From contig JAURZK010000091.1 of the NCBI GenBank assembly GCA_030653505.1, forward strand, positions 1 through 64,000: a DNA stretch of 64,000 bases, in the 5' to 3' direction. The position numbers and the translations under genes were made by a program. Shown piece by piece: positions 43,634 to 53,085 of the stretch (the stretch's first letter is position 1; the number at the start of each line of letters is the position of its first letter). The notes beneath the pieces were generated by a model that was given only the letters and a program-made list of their open reading frames with translations, did not search any database and had not been told where the DNA came from. The stretch comes from Rubrivivax sp. Lineage in GTDB: Bacteria; Pseudomonadota; Gammaproteobacteria; Burkholderiales; Burkholderiaceae_C.

Positions 43634-44574
43634 ACCCGGCCTTGAACATCGCCCTGAACCCGGCCTGGCACCCGCGCGCCGCACGGTTGGCCCTGCTGGC
43701 CGCGCTGGCGCTGCTCACCGGCTGCGCCAGCGGCCCGCGCACCGGGCGCGACGGCCCGCCGGCGCGCCCGCCCGCCGGCCTGGAGCAGGTGCCCGACGCC
43801 GTGCCGCGGGTCGAGCCGCTGCGCATCGGCGGGCCCAACAAGCCCTACGAAGTGCTGGGGCAGCGCTACGCGCCCCACACCAGCGACGTGCCGCTGCAGG
43901 AAAACGGCCTTGCCTCGTGGTACGGCACCAAGTTCCATGGCCAGCCCACGTCCAGCGGCGAGCCCTACGACATGTACGGCATGACGGCGGCACACAAGAC
44001 CATGCCCATCCCCAGCTACGCGCGGGTGCGCAACCCGGCCAACGGCCGCGAGGTGGTGGTGCGCATCAACGACCGCGGGCCTTTTGCCGCCGGGCGGGTC
44101 ATCGACCTCAGCTACACCGCGGCGCTGAAGCTCGGCGTGCTGCGCGGTGTGACGCCGGTGCAGGTGCAGCGACTGACTTTCGACGACATCCGCAGCGGCC
44201 GCTGGCGCAGCCCGCGTGACGCAGCGGCCATGCCCGCGCCGCTCACGACCCCGGTGCCGCAGCCGCCCGCCGTCGCCGTGGCCGCGCTGTCGGGCGACGA
44301 CCTGGCACCTGGCGACGCGGCCACGTCGGGCTACTGGCTGCAGCTCGGCGCCTTCCGCACCCGCGACGCCGCGCTGCGTCTGCAACTGCGACTGCGCGAC
44401 GAAGGCGATGCGAGCCTGGCCGCGGTGGCGGTGTTCGAGGGCGACGGCTGGTTCCGCGTCCAGGCCGGCCCCTACGCCACACGCGCGCAGGCGCAGCAGG
44501 CGGCCGACGCCGGCCTGCGTGCCAGCGGACGAAGTGCCCTCGTGATCGAGCGCAGTGCATCCCTAAATCGGTAG
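43630..44574 (+). CDS. rlpA: RlpA-like septal ring lytic transglycosylase, lipoprotein
   Basis: Outer-membrane lipoprotein of 314 aa. The signal ends in LLTGC (lipobox). The double-psi barrel domain shows ENGLASWYGTKFHGQPTSSGEPYDMYGMTAAHKTMP, with the catalytic Asp expected in INDRGPF, then RVIDLSYTAALKLG. The C-terminal SPOR domain (WLQLGAFRTRDAALRLQLRL... RVQAGPYATRAQAQ) binds denuded septal peptidoglycan. No ATG is near; TTG 43630 overlaps the previous stop (TTGA) and a TTG at 43642 is an alternative. The tight coupling to the pseudo-caspase gene is unusual. Confidence 0.9.
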   Translation: MNPALNIALNPAWHPRAARLALLAALALLTGCASGPRTGRDGPPARPPAGLEQVPDAVPRVEPLRIGGPNKPYEVLGQRYAPHTSDVPLQENGLASWYGTKFHGQPTSSGEPYDMYGMTAAHKTMPIPSYARVRNPANGREVVVRINDRGPFAAGRVIDLSYTAALKLGVLRGVTPVQVQRLTFDDIRSGRWRSPRDAAAMPAPLTTPVPQPPAVAVAALSGDDLAPGDAATSGYWLQLGAFRTRDAALRLQLRLRDEGDASLAAVAVFEGDGWFRVQAGPYATRAQAQQAADAGLRASGRSALVIERSASLNR

Positions 44575-44637
44575 TCGGCCCGGCTTGCCGGGGGCCGGCT
44601 TTGCGCAGATGCTCGCCGTCCCGCCCCAGGAGAGTCC

Positions 44638-47600
44638 ATGGCTGCCACCGCCCCCGTCGCCAACGCGCCCATCACCTTCGTCATTCCCGGCCAGCGCCAG
44701 GTCAGCCGCGGCGGTGCGCCGCGCAGCGCCGCCACCAGCGGGCTGCCGGGACAGGTGAAGGAGTCGGTGCGCGTGGCGGCGCGGCGCGGCGCCGGCGACG
44801 CCGTGCGCGTGACGGCGGTGCCCGGCGAGGACGTGGTGCTGCTGCACATCACTGGTGGCCCGGCGCTGGTGCTGCACCCCGAGACGGCGCGTGACCTCAT
44901 GCTGGGCCAGGGCACCGTGTCACGCAGCGCGCCCGGTGCCGGCAGCGGCGACGTGATCGTGCCCAGCCATCTGCGCTGGCGCGGGCTGGAGCAGGCCGCA
45001 CCCACACGCAGCGGCGGTTTCCTGGGCGACGTGGTGCTCTCGGCCTTCGAGGTGATCACCGGCTTCGCCAAGGACAAGGCGGTCGACTTCGCCACCAGCC
45101 TGGTGGTGCAGAAGGTCGACGGCCAGGTCGACGCCGGCGTCTATGCGCTCAAGCGTGAGTCCCTGGCGGCGCTGAAGGGCAGCGGTCTCAAGCTGGCGAA
45201 AGTGCCTGCGCCGGCGCAGCCGGCCACGCAGCCGCTGCTGGTGCTGGTGCACGGCACCTTCGTCGACACCTTCAGCACCTTCGGCAAGCTGTGGGCGCTG
45301 CACCCACAGAGGGTCAATGAACTCTTTGCGCACTACGGCGGCCGTGTCTACGCGCTCGACCACCCCACCGTCGGCTACAGCCCGATGGCCAACGCGCTGA
45401 CGCTGGTGCAGGCACTCCCCGACGGTGCGCACCTGCACCTGGCCACACATTCCCGCGGCGGCCTGGTCGCCGAGGTGCTGGCGATGGTGGCCGAGCGCAT
45501 CGCCGCCAAGCGCGACCTCGATGACGACGACTTCGCCTTCTTCGCCGGCGCCGACTACGCCAAGCAGCGCCAGGAACTGAAGGACCTGGCCACGGCCGTG
45601 CGTGCCAAGGGCATACGCGTCGGGCGCGTGCTGCGCGTGGCCTGCCCGGCACGCGGCACGCTGCTGGCCAGCAAGCGGCTCGACGCCTACCTCTCGGTTC
45701 TGAAGTGGAGCATCGAACTCGCCGGCGTGCCGGTGGCGCCGGCGGTGGTCGACTTCCTGACCGAGGTGGCGCGCCGCCGCGCCCGCCCCGACGAACTGCC
45801 GGGCCTGGCCAGCATGATCCCCGACACGCCGCTGGTGAACTGGCTCAATTCCAGCGAAGACCCCATCACCGGCGACCTGCGCGTGGTGGCCGGCGACCTG
45901 CAGGGCGACAGCATCGGCAGCTGGCTCAAGACGCTGCTGGCCGACGCCTACTACTGGACCGACAACGACATCGTCGTGCAGACACGCAGCATGTACGGCG
46001 GCGCGCCACGCCAGAGCGGCGCCAGCTTCCTGCTCGACCAGGGTGGCAAGGTCAACCACTTCAACTACTTCGTCAACGAACGTACGGTGCAGGCCGTGGT
46101 CGGCGGCCTGACGCAGGCCGCACCCGCGGGCTTCCGCACCATCGGCCCGCTGTCGTGGGCAGGCCAGGACAGCGGTGGCCTGCGCGCCGCGCGCCGCGGC
46201 AGCGAAGACGGCCGCGCTGCCAGCGACAAACCCGCGGTCTTCGTGCTGCCCGGCATCCTGGGCAGCCACCTGAAGGCGGGTGACAAGCGCATCTGGCTCA
46301 GCCTGCGCCTCGTCGGAGGCCTGGGCAAGCTGAAGTACCGGCCCGACGTGCCCGACGACGTGCTGCCCGACGGCCCCATCGGCATGGTCTACGACGACCT
46401 CATCGACTACCTCTCGGCCACGCACGAGGTCATCCCGTTCGCCTTCGACTGGCGCCGCCCCATCGAGGACGAAGCACGCCGCCTGGCCGACGCGGTGGAC
46501 CATGCGCTCGACACGCGCAACGCCAGCGGCCAGCCGGTGCGCCTGCTGGCGCACAGCATGGGCGGCGTGGTGGCGCGAACCATGCAGCTGGAACGGCCCA
46601 AGACCTTCGAGCGCCTGATGCAGCGCGCCGGCGCCCGTTTCGTGATGCTGGGCACGCCCAACGGCGGCTCGTGGGCACCGATGCAGGTGCTGTCGGGCGA
46701 CGACACCTTCGGCAACACGCTGGTGGCCTTCGGCTCGCCGCTGCGCGACCGCCAGGCACGCCAGCTGATGGCCGAGTTTCCCGGCTTCATCCAGCTGCAG
46801 GCTTCGCTGCTCGACAGCAGCCTCGGCCTGGACAAGGAAGGCACCTGGCGGCAGCTGGCGCAGGACGACCTGAAACGTGTGCAGGAAGCCAACTGGTGGC
46901 ACCGCTACGCGGGCGACGAAGGCAACGCTGCCTACGCCTGGGGCGTGCCGCCGCAACCCGTGCTGGACCAGGCGCGAGGGCTGCGCGAAAGGCTCGACAC
47001 GCAGCGCGACAAGGTGCTCAAGACCTTCGCCGAGAAGACGCTGCTGGTGGTCGGCCACGCCAAGTTCACGCCCGACGGCTACGAGTGGGGCGCCGACGGC
47101 TTCAGCTACCTCGACGCCACCGACGGCGGCGACGGCCGCGTGCCGCTGACGAGCGCGCTGCTGCCCGGTGTGCGCACCTGGAAACTGGACTGCGAACACG
47201 GCAGCCTGCCCGACGCGGCCAAGGCCTTCGAGGCCTACCTCGAGCTGCTGACCCGCGGCGACACGACACGCCTGGAACGCCTGGCCGACCCCGCGCCCGC
47301 GACACGTGGCGCGGGCGGCGGCATCGCCGTGCCGGTGGTGCACGTGCGCAGCCGCCCTTCGCGCGCGCGGCCCACGGCGCGGCCGGCCGACAGCGAGGCC
47401 TCGGTCTTCACCGGTCGCAGCACCATGCCCGACAGCACCGCCAGCCCGGGCGGCGCGGCGCTGCGGGTCACCGTGCTCAACGGCAACCTCAGCTTCGTCA
47501 AGCAGCCGCTGATGGTGGGCCACACCCGTTCGCTGGCCCTCTTCGGGTCCGAGGCGGCGGTGAACAAGCTCATCGGCGGCGCGATGAAGGCCTCGCTCGA

Positions 47601-50175
47601 CGCCGGGCTCTACCCGGACCTGCCCGGCACGCACCAGGTCTTCATGAACACACGCACCGACCCCGAAAACCCCTGGCGCGCGCCGCAGCCTTCGTGCGTG
47701 GTGGTGGTGGGCCTGGGCGACGAGGGCAAGCTCACCGAGCAGGAACTGGCGCGCACCGTGCGCCAGGGCGTCATTGCCTGGGCCCAGCGCACGGCCGAAA
47801 GCACCAGCGGCGCACCGGCGGCCATCGAGCTGGCGGCCACCTTGATGGGCAGCGGCGGTGTCGGCGTGAACGCCAGCAACGCGGCGCGGGCCATCGCGCA
47901 GGGCGTGCGCGACGCCAACGACCGCATGGTGCGCAGCGGCTGGCCGCTGGTGAGCGCGCTGACGCTGGTCGAGCTCTACCTGGAACGTGCGTCGGACGCC
48001 TGGAACGGCCTGCAGGTGCTGGCCGCCGCCACGCCCGGGCGCTTCGAGGTCACGCCCACCATCGAAAGCGGCATCGGCCCCCTGCGCCGGCAGATGGACA
48101 GCGGCTACCGCGGCGCCGACTACGACTTCATCACCGCCACCAGCCCCAGCGACGACACCATCGCCTTTGCGCTCGACACCAAGCGAGCGCGCACCGAGGT
48201 GCGTGCGCAGAGCACGCAGGGCAAGCTGCTGCGTGAACTGGTGGCCAAGGCCTCCACCGCCGGCAGCGGCGACACACGGTTGGGCAACACCCTGTTCCAG
48301 CTGCTGGTGCCGCCCGAGGTCGAGCCCTTCCTGGCCGGCACCAGCCGCATGCTGCTGGAACTGGACGACCGCACCGCCGCCATCCCCTGGGAACTGCTGG
48401 ACGCGCAGAACGACGACGGCACACGCAGCGACGTGCGGCCCTGGGCCATCCGCACCCAGCTGATCCGCAAGCTGCGGCAGGAACATTACCGCCAGCAGGT
48501 GCAGGACGCCAGCATCGACGACGCCGTGCTCGTCATCGGCGAACCCAAGGTCGACGCCGCCAACTACCCGGCGCTGCCCGGTGCGCGCAGCGAGGCGCTG
48601 GCCGTGGTCGACGCGCTGGCCGGCCCGGGCGGGCTGCAGGCGCAGCGCGTGACGGCGCTGGTCGACGACAACGACGCGATGAGCATCGTCAACGCGCTGT
48701 TCGAGCGCCGCTACCGCATCGTGCACGTGGCCGGCCACGGCGAGCCGGTGCTAAAGGACGCCAACGGCAAGCTGGTCAACAAGGGCGGCGTGGTGCTGTC
48801 GGACGGCACCTTCCTGGGCGCCGACGAGATCCAGAGCATGCGCACGGTGCCCGAGCTCGTCTTCGTCAACTGCTGCCACTTGGCGGCGCGCGAGAGCGGC
48901 CGGGTGCTGCGCACGATCAACCGCGCCGAGTTCGCGTGGGGCGTGGCCGACTCTCTCATCGAGATCGGCGTGCGCTGCGTCATCGCCGCAGGTTGGGCGG
49001 TGGACGACGGGCCGGCCAAGGTCTTCGCCACCACCTTCTACCGCGAGATCCTCGACCGCAAGCCCTTCATCACCGCCGTGGCCAGCGCACGCGAGGCGGC
49101 CTGGAACGCCGACCGCAACAGCAACACCTGGGCCGCCTACCAGGCCTATGGCGACCCGAACTGGACCTACCGCCGCAGCGCGGTGGACGCGGCGACGACA
49201 CCGCCGCCACCGCAGGAGGAATTCGGCGGCGTAGCGTCGCCGCTGGGCCTGGCGCTGGCGCTTGAAGAGCTGGCCGTGAAGTCGAAGTTCATGCTTGCCG
49301 ACGCCACCGAGCAACTCGAGAAGGTGCGCCACCTGGAAGCGCGCTTCGCCACGTTGTGGGGCGGCATGGGCGCGGTGGCCGAAGCCTTCGGCCTGGCCTA
49401 TGGCGAGGCCGGCGACCGCGACGCCGCCATCGACTGGTACAGCCGCGCCTTGCAGTGCAACGACGCCAGCGCGTCGATCAAGACCCACGAGCAGTTGGGC
49501 AACCTGCGTGCGCGCCGCGCCTGGGCGCACGCCGACAAGGCGAAATCGGTGGCCGCGTTGGCCGCGCCCCGTGCCGAGCTCACGCGCGCCTTGCAGGACC
49601 TGCAGGCCCTGGTCGGCATCCAGCCGACGATGGAAAGACACAGCCTGTGCGGCTCGGCCTTCAAACGCCTGGCCATGCTGGAACGCAAGGCGGGGCGCGC
49701 AGCGCAGGCCACGCAGGCGCTGAAGTCGGCCGCCGAGGCCTACCGCCAGGCCGAGGCGCTGGCCAGCAACGGCCCGGTCAGCGGCCTGTTCTACCCGGCA
49801 CTGAACCGCATGGCGCTGGAACTGGTGGCCAACCTGGGCCAGGCGGGCTGGGCCGGCTTCGACGCCGAGGCCAACGCCGCAACACGGCGCAGCCTGCAGG
49901 CCAAGGCCACCGACGACCCCGATTTCTGGAGTTATGCCGGCCTCATCGAGCTTGAGATGCTCGAGGCCGTCGCCGCCGGCGTGCTGGCCGACGCGCTGCC
50001 GACGCTGGAAGACCGCCACGCAGAGCTCCACGGCCGTGTGGCCGGTCGCAACCTGTGGGGCTCGGTGGCCGACCAGGCGAACTTCGTGCTGACACCCTAC
50101 GCCGAACAAGCGCCCCGCCGCGAGGCCGAGGCCGCGAACACGCTGCTGGACGTGCTGCGCGGCTACACGAAGTAA
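44638..50175 (+). CDS. Giant lipase-lipase-CHAT-TPR protein
   Basis: A 1845-aa cytoplasmic protein without signal peptide. Domain 1 (~195-490): alpha/beta hydrolase with LVHGTFVDTF and nucleophile Ser272 in THSRGG. Domain 2 (~530-890): LCAT/PGAP1-like hydrolase with VLPGILGSHL and Ser640 in AHSMGG. A disordered linker (~890-940) leads to an alpha/beta domain (~945-1150), whose VVVVGLGDEGKLTEQELARTV recalls the M17-peptidase N-terminal fold. The CHAT domain follows (~1240-1530; IPWELLD, HVAGHGE with His1367, VFVNCCHLA with Cys1413), then a helical TPR-like tail (~1560-1830). CHAT dyad and both lipase serines are intact. An RBS AGGAGAG precedes ATG. No characterised protein with this order is known to me. 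Confidence 0.85.
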   Translation: MAATAPVANAPITFVIPGQRQVSRGGAPRSAATSGLPGQVKESVRVAARRGAGDAVRVTAVPGEDVVLLHITGGPALVLHPETARDLMLGQGTVSRSAPGAGSGDVIVPSHLRWRGLEQAAPTRSGGFLGDVVLSAFEVITGFAKDKAVDFATSLVVQKVDGQVDAGVYALKRESLAALKGSGLKLAKVPAPAQPATQPLLVLVHGTFVDTFSTFGKLWALHPQRVNELFAHYGGRVYALDHPTVGYSPMANALTLVQALPDGAHLHLATHSRGGLVAEVLAMVAERIAAKRDLDDDDFAFFAGADYAKQRQELKDLATAVRAKGIRVGRVLRVACPARGTLLASKRLDAYLSVLKWSIELAGVPVAPAVVDFLTEVARRRARPDELPGLASMIPDTPLVNWLNSSEDPITGDLRVVAGDLQGDSIGSWLKTLLADAYYWTDNDIVVQTRSMYGGAPRQSGASFLLDQGGKVNHFNYFVNERTVQAVVGGLTQAAPAGFRTIGPLSWAGQDSGGLRAARRGSEDGRAASDKPAVFVLPGILGSHLKAGDKRIWLSLRLVGGLGKLKYRPDVPDDVLPDGPIGMVYDDLIDYLSATHEVIPFAFDWRRPIEDEARRLADAVDHALDTRNASGQPVRLLAHSMGGVVARTMQLERPKTFERLMQRAGARFVMLGTPNGGSWAPMQVLSGDDTFGNTLVAFGSPLRDRQARQLMAEFPGFIQLQASLLDSSLGLDKEGTWRQLAQDDLKRVQEANWWHRYAGDEGNAAYAWGVPPQPVLDQARGLRERLDTQRDKVLKTFAEKTLLVVGHAKFTPDGYEWGADGFSYLDATDGGDGRVPLTSALLPGVRTWKLDCEHGSLPDAAKAFEAYLELLTRGDTTRLERLADPAPATRGAGGGIAVPVVHVRSRPSRARPTARPADSEASVFTGRSTMPDSTASPGGAALRVTVLNGNLSFVKQPLMVGHTRSLALFGSEAAVNKLIGGAMKASLDAGLYPDLPGTHQVFMNTRTDPENPWRAPQPSCVVVVGLGDEGKLTEQELARTVRQGVIAWAQRTAESTSGAPAAIELAATLMGSGGVGVNASNAARAIAQGVRDANDRMVRSGWPLVSALTLVELYLERASDAWNGLQVLAAATPGRFEVTPTIESGIGPLRRQMDSGYRGADYDFITATSPSDDTIAFALDTKRARTEVRAQSTQGKLLRELVAKASTAGSGDTRLGNTLFQLLVPPEVEPFLAGTSRMLLELDDRTAAIPWELLDAQNDDGTRSDVRPWAIRTQLIRKLRQEHYRQQVQDASIDDAVLVIGEPKVDAANYPALPGARSEALAVVDALAGPGGLQAQRVTALVDDNDAMSIVNALFERRYRIVHVAGHGEPVLKDANGKLVNKGGVVLSDGTFLGADEIQSMRTVPELVFVNCCHLAARESGRVLRTINRAEFAWGVADSLIEIGVRCVIAAGWAVDDGPAKVFATTFYREILDRKPFITAVASAREAAWNADRNSNTWAAYQAYGDPNWTYRRSAVDAATTPPPPQEEFGGVASPLGLALALEELAVKSKFMLADATEQLEKVRHLEARFATLWGGMGAVAEAFGLAYGEAGDRDAAIDWYSRALQCNDASASIKTHEQLGNLRARRAWAHADKAKSVAALAAPRAELTRALQDLQALVGIQPTMERHSLCGSAFKRLAMLERKAGRAAQATQALKSAAEAYRQAEALASNGPVSGLFYPALNRMALELVANLGQAGWAGFDAEANAATRRSLQAKATDDPDFWSYAGLIELEMLEAVAAGVLADALPTLEDRHAELHGRVAGRNLWGSVADQANFVLTPYAEQAPRREAEAANTLLDVLRGYTK

Positions 50176-50228
50176 GGCGCTTTCGGAAGTTGCACGCCGG
50201 CCGCCGCGCGCGGACGCAAGAACCCAAG

Positions 50229-50248
50229 GGCCGCCGCGGGCAGCGGCC
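50229..50248. terminator. Hairpin between convergent CHAT and SDR genes
   Basis: GGCCGC / GCGGCC stem with an 8-base loop, between stops of convergent genes, no T tract. Possibly a bidirectional transcript end. Confidence 0.4.
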
Positions 50249-50258
50249 TATGCTATGT

Positions 50259-51023
50259 CTAGCGCCCGCCGGTGACGTCAACGATGGCGCCGGTGGTGTA
50301 GCTGGACAGCGGCGACAGCAGCCACACGATGGCCTGCGCCACCTCTTCGGCGCTGCCGGGACGCTGCATCGGCACCGTGGGCGCCAGGCGGCGTGCGCGG
50401 TCGGGCTGGCCGCCACTGGCGTGGATCTGTGTGTCGATGATGCCGGGCCGCACCGCATTCACGCGCACACCCTCGGCCGCCACCTCGCGCGCCAGACCGA
50501 CGGTGAAGCTGTCCACTGCGCCCTTGGCCGCGGCGTAATCGACGTACTGCGCCGCAGCCCCCAGCACCGCCGCGGCCGAGCTGAGGTTGACGATGGCGCC
50601 GCCCTCGCCGCCATGGCGCGTGCTCATGCGGCGCACCGCCTCGCGAGCGCAGACCATCGTGCCGAAGACGTTGATGGCCAGCATGCGCTGCAGGCGCAGG
50701 CCGCTCATCTCGTCCAGGCGCGCGGCCACGTCCACCACGCCGGCGTTGTTCACCAGGCCGGCGAGCACACCCCCGCCGTCGCGCGTGTGGCGGTCGAGCG
50801 TCGCGAACATCGCGCGCACCTGGCCTTCATCGGCGACGTCGGCGCACAGCGTCAGCGCACGCTGGCCATGGGCACGCACGGCGTCGGCCACGGCATCTGC
50901 AGCGGCTTCGTCGTGGGCGTAGTTGATCGCAACCTCCCAGCCCTGGGCGGCGGCCAGGCGTGCCGTGGCCGCGCCGATGCCGCGGCTGGCGCCGGTGATG
51001 AGCAGGAGTGGTGCACGGGTCAT
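50259..51023 (-). CDS. SDR family oxidoreductase
   Basis: Classical short-chain dehydrogenase/reductase (254 aa) using NAD(P). Cofactor motif TGASRGIGAATA (res ~9-20), NNAG, catalytic Ser in NLSSAAAVLG, and YDYAAAKGAVDSF holding YxxxK in the form Y-AAAK. The C-terminal GAIVDVTGGR is typical of FabG-like proteins. ATG 51023 is used; 82 upstream codons overlap the divergent ABC leader. Substrate unknown. Divergent from the ABC importer genes. Confidence 0.92.
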   Translation of the reverse strand: MTRAPLLLITGASRGIGAATARLAAAQGWEVAINYAHDEAAADAVADAVRAHGQRALTLCADVADEGQVRAMFATLDRHTRDGGGVLAGLVNNAGVVDVAARLDEMSGLRLQRMLAINVFGTMVCAREAVRRMSTRHGGEGGAIVNLSSAAAVLGAAAQYVDYAAAKGAVDSFTVGLAREVAAEGVRVNAVRPGIIDTQIHASGGQPDRARRLAPTVPMQRPGSAEEVAQAIVWLLSPLSSYTTGAIVDVTGGR

Positions 51024-51156
51024 GACCGTATTCTGGCGCGGGCTGCGGTCGACGCCTCGCACGGCAGCCTTCCTCCCGCGGGCGCGCCCCGATGGGCCTT
51101 GCATCGCCCGTCGGCGAAAATCCGACGCGAACCCCAGTACAACCGGAGACACGACG

Positions 51157-52185
51157 ATGCAAAGACGACACCTGCTGCAGGCCACCTCGGCCGCCCTGCT
51201 GGCCGCGCCGGCCTTCCTGCGCGCCCAGGCGCTGGAGAAGACCAAGGTCACGCTGGCCGTCGGCGGCAAGAACCTGCTGTACTACCTGCCACTGACCATC
51301 GCCGAGCAGCGCGGCTATTTCAAGGACGAAGGACTGGACGTGACCATCGTCGACTTCGCCGGCGGCGCGCGTGCCCTGCAGGCCGTGGTCGGCGGCAGCG
51401 CCGATGTCGTCAGCGGCGCCTTCGAGCACACCGTGAACATGCAGGCCAAGGGCCAGCGCATGCGCGCCTTCGTGCTGCAGGGCCGCGCGCCGCAGATCGT
51501 GCTGGGCATCAACCCGAAGACCATGGCCGGCTTCAAGACCGTGGCCGACCTGAAGGGCAAGAAGATCGGCGTCACGGCGCCGGGCAGTTCCACCAACGTG
51601 ATGGTGAACTTCATCCTCGCCAAGGCCGGGCTGAAACCTTCGGACGTGTCGATCATCGGCGTCGGCGCCTCGCAGGGCGCGGTGGCGGCGATGCGCTCGG
51701 GCCAGATCGACGCCATCAGCAACCTCGACCCGGTGATCACGCTGCTGCAGCGCAGCGGCGACCTGAAGATCGTCAGCGACACGCGCATCGTGGCCGAGGC
51801 CGAGAAGGTCTTCGGCGGCCCCATGCCCGCCGGCTGCCTGTACGCGCCGCAGGCCTTCATCGACAAACACCCGGCGACCACGCAGGCGCTGGCTAACGCG
51901 ATGGTGCGTGCCGACAAGTGGATACAGGCCGCCGGCCCGGGCGACATCATCAAGAGCGTACCCGAGGGTTACCTGCTGGGCGACCGCGCCGTCTACATCG
52001 ACGCCTTCCTGGCCGCCAAGGGTGCGCTGTCTCCCGACGGCAGCTTCCCAGAGAAGGGCGCCGACACCGCCTTCCGCGCGCTGGCCAGCATCGACGCCGA
52101 GATCGGCAAGGCCAAGCTCGACCTGGCCGCGGTGTGGACCAACGACTTCGTGAAGCGAGCCAACACGAAGTACCCCAAGGGCTGA
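51157..52185 (+). CDS. ABC substrate-binding protein, NitT/TauT (NMT1-like) family
   Basis: Periplasmic binding protein of 342 aa with a signal peptide (RRHLLQATSAALLAAPAFLRAQA). The NMT1/SsuA-like start KTKVTLAVGGKNLLYYLPLTIAEQRGYFKDEGLDVTIVDFAGG, DLKGKKIGVTAPGSSTNVMVNFILAKAGL and AMRSGQIDAISNLDPVI place it with nitrate, taurine, sulfonate and pyrimidine-type importers. An RBS GGAGA precedes ATG 51157. The ATPase gene follows after 2 bp. Ligand not determinable. Confidence 0.92.
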   Translation: MQRRHLLQATSAALLAAPAFLRAQALEKTKVTLAVGGKNLLYYLPLTIAEQRGYFKDEGLDVTIVDFAGGARALQAVVGGSADVVSGAFEHTVNMQAKGQRMRAFVLQGRAPQIVLGINPKTMAGFKTVADLKGKKIGVTAPGSSTNVMVNFILAKAGLKPSDVSIIGVGASQGAVAAMRSGQIDAISNLDPVITLLQRSGDLKIVSDTRIVAEAEKVFGGPMPAGCLYAPQAFIDKHPATTQALANAMVRADKWIQAAGPGDIIKSVPEGYLLGDRAVYIDAFLAAKGALSPDGSFPEKGADTAFRALASIDAEIGKAKLDLAAVWTNDFVKRANTKYPKG

Positions 52186-52187
52186 TC

Positions 52188-53015
52188 GTGGCCGAGGTGG
52201 ATTCCGCGGCAGCACTCGCACTGCACGACGTCTCCTGCACCTTCGTCAGCAAGGACAACCCCGGCCAGCGCTACACCGCGGTGCGCGACGTCACGCTCAG
52301 CGTCGGTGCGGGCGAGTTCGTCAGCGTCGTCGGCCCCACGGGCTGCGGCAAGAGCACGCTGCTGAACGTCGCTGCCGGTTTGCTGGCACCGAGCACGGGC
52401 AGCGTGCAGGTCTTCGGCCAGGCACTGAACGGCATCAACCCGCGCGCCGGCTACATGTTCCAGGCCGACAGCCTGATGCCCTGGCGCACCGCCCTGGCCA
52501 ACGTGATGGCCGGGCTGGAATTCCGCGGCATGGCCGATGCCAAGGCGCGTGCCGAGGAATGGCTGCGCCGTGTCGGCCTGGGCGGCTTCGGCGACCGCTA
52601 CCCGCACCAGCTCTCGGGCGGCATGCGCAAGCGCACGAGCCTGGCGCAGACGCTGGCTCTGGACCCCGACATCATCCTGATGGACGAGCCTTTCTCGGCG
52701 CTGGACATCCAGACGCGGCAGCTGATGGAAAACGAGGTGCTGGCGCTCTGGCAGGCGAAGCGCAAAGCGGTGCTCTTCATCACCCACGACCTGGACGAGG
52801 CCATCGCGATGAGCGACCGCGTGGTGGTGCTGAGCGCCGGGCCTGCCAGCCACCCCATCGGTGAATTCAGCATCGACATCGCACGGCCTCGTGATGTCGC
52901 CGAAATCAAGACCACGCCGCGCTTCATCGAGCTGCACGCCGCCATCTGGGCCGTGTTGCGCGACGAGGTGCTGAAGGGTTATGCGCAGCAGCTGCAGGTG
53001 AAGGCCGCGGCATGA
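52188..53015 (+). CDS. ABC ATPase, NitT/TauT family
   Basis: Cytoplasmic ATPase of 275 aa: Walker A VGPTGCGKSTLLN, Q-loop GYMFQADSLMPWRT, signature LSGGMRKR, Walker B DIILMDEPFSALD and the His switch ITHDLDEA, as in SsuB/TauB. GTG 52188 starts 2 bp after the binding-protein stop. Powers the permease encoded after a short palindromic spacer. Confidence 0.94.
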   Translation: MAEVDSAAALALHDVSCTFVSKDNPGQRYTAVRDVTLSVGAGEFVSVVGPTGCGKSTLLNVAAGLLAPSTGSVQVFGQALNGINPRAGYMFQADSLMPWRTALANVMAGLEFRGMADAKARAEEWLRRVGLGGFGDRYPHQLSGGMRKRTSLAQTLALDPDIILMDEPFSALDIQTRQLMENEVLALWQAKRKAVLFITHDLDEAIAMSDRVVVLSAGPASHPIGEFSIDIARPRDVAEIKTTPRFIELHAAIWAVLRDEVLKGYAQQLQVKAAA

Positions 53016-53036
53016 GCGCCGAACGGCCGTTCCGAA

Positions 53037-53074
53037 GGCGCTCGCGCCCCCTTGCGGGGCCGGCGCGCAGCGCC
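53037..53074. repeat. Palindromic spacer inside the ABC operon
   Basis: Nested inverted repeats GGCGCT...AGCGCC around GCCCC-cttgc-GGGGC lie between the ATPase and permease genes. It is of the GC-rich intergenic type common in Burkholderiales and may tune expression within the operon. Confidence 0.5.
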
Positions 53075-53085
53075 TGGGGGGCACG

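Noticed and set aside
44920-48738. Open frame of about 1270 codons on the minus strand
   Set aside because: It is antisense to the lipase-CHAT gene; the high GC removes stop codons on the opposite strand. Composition is low complexity (His/Ala/Gly/Gln/Arg) with no domain motif.
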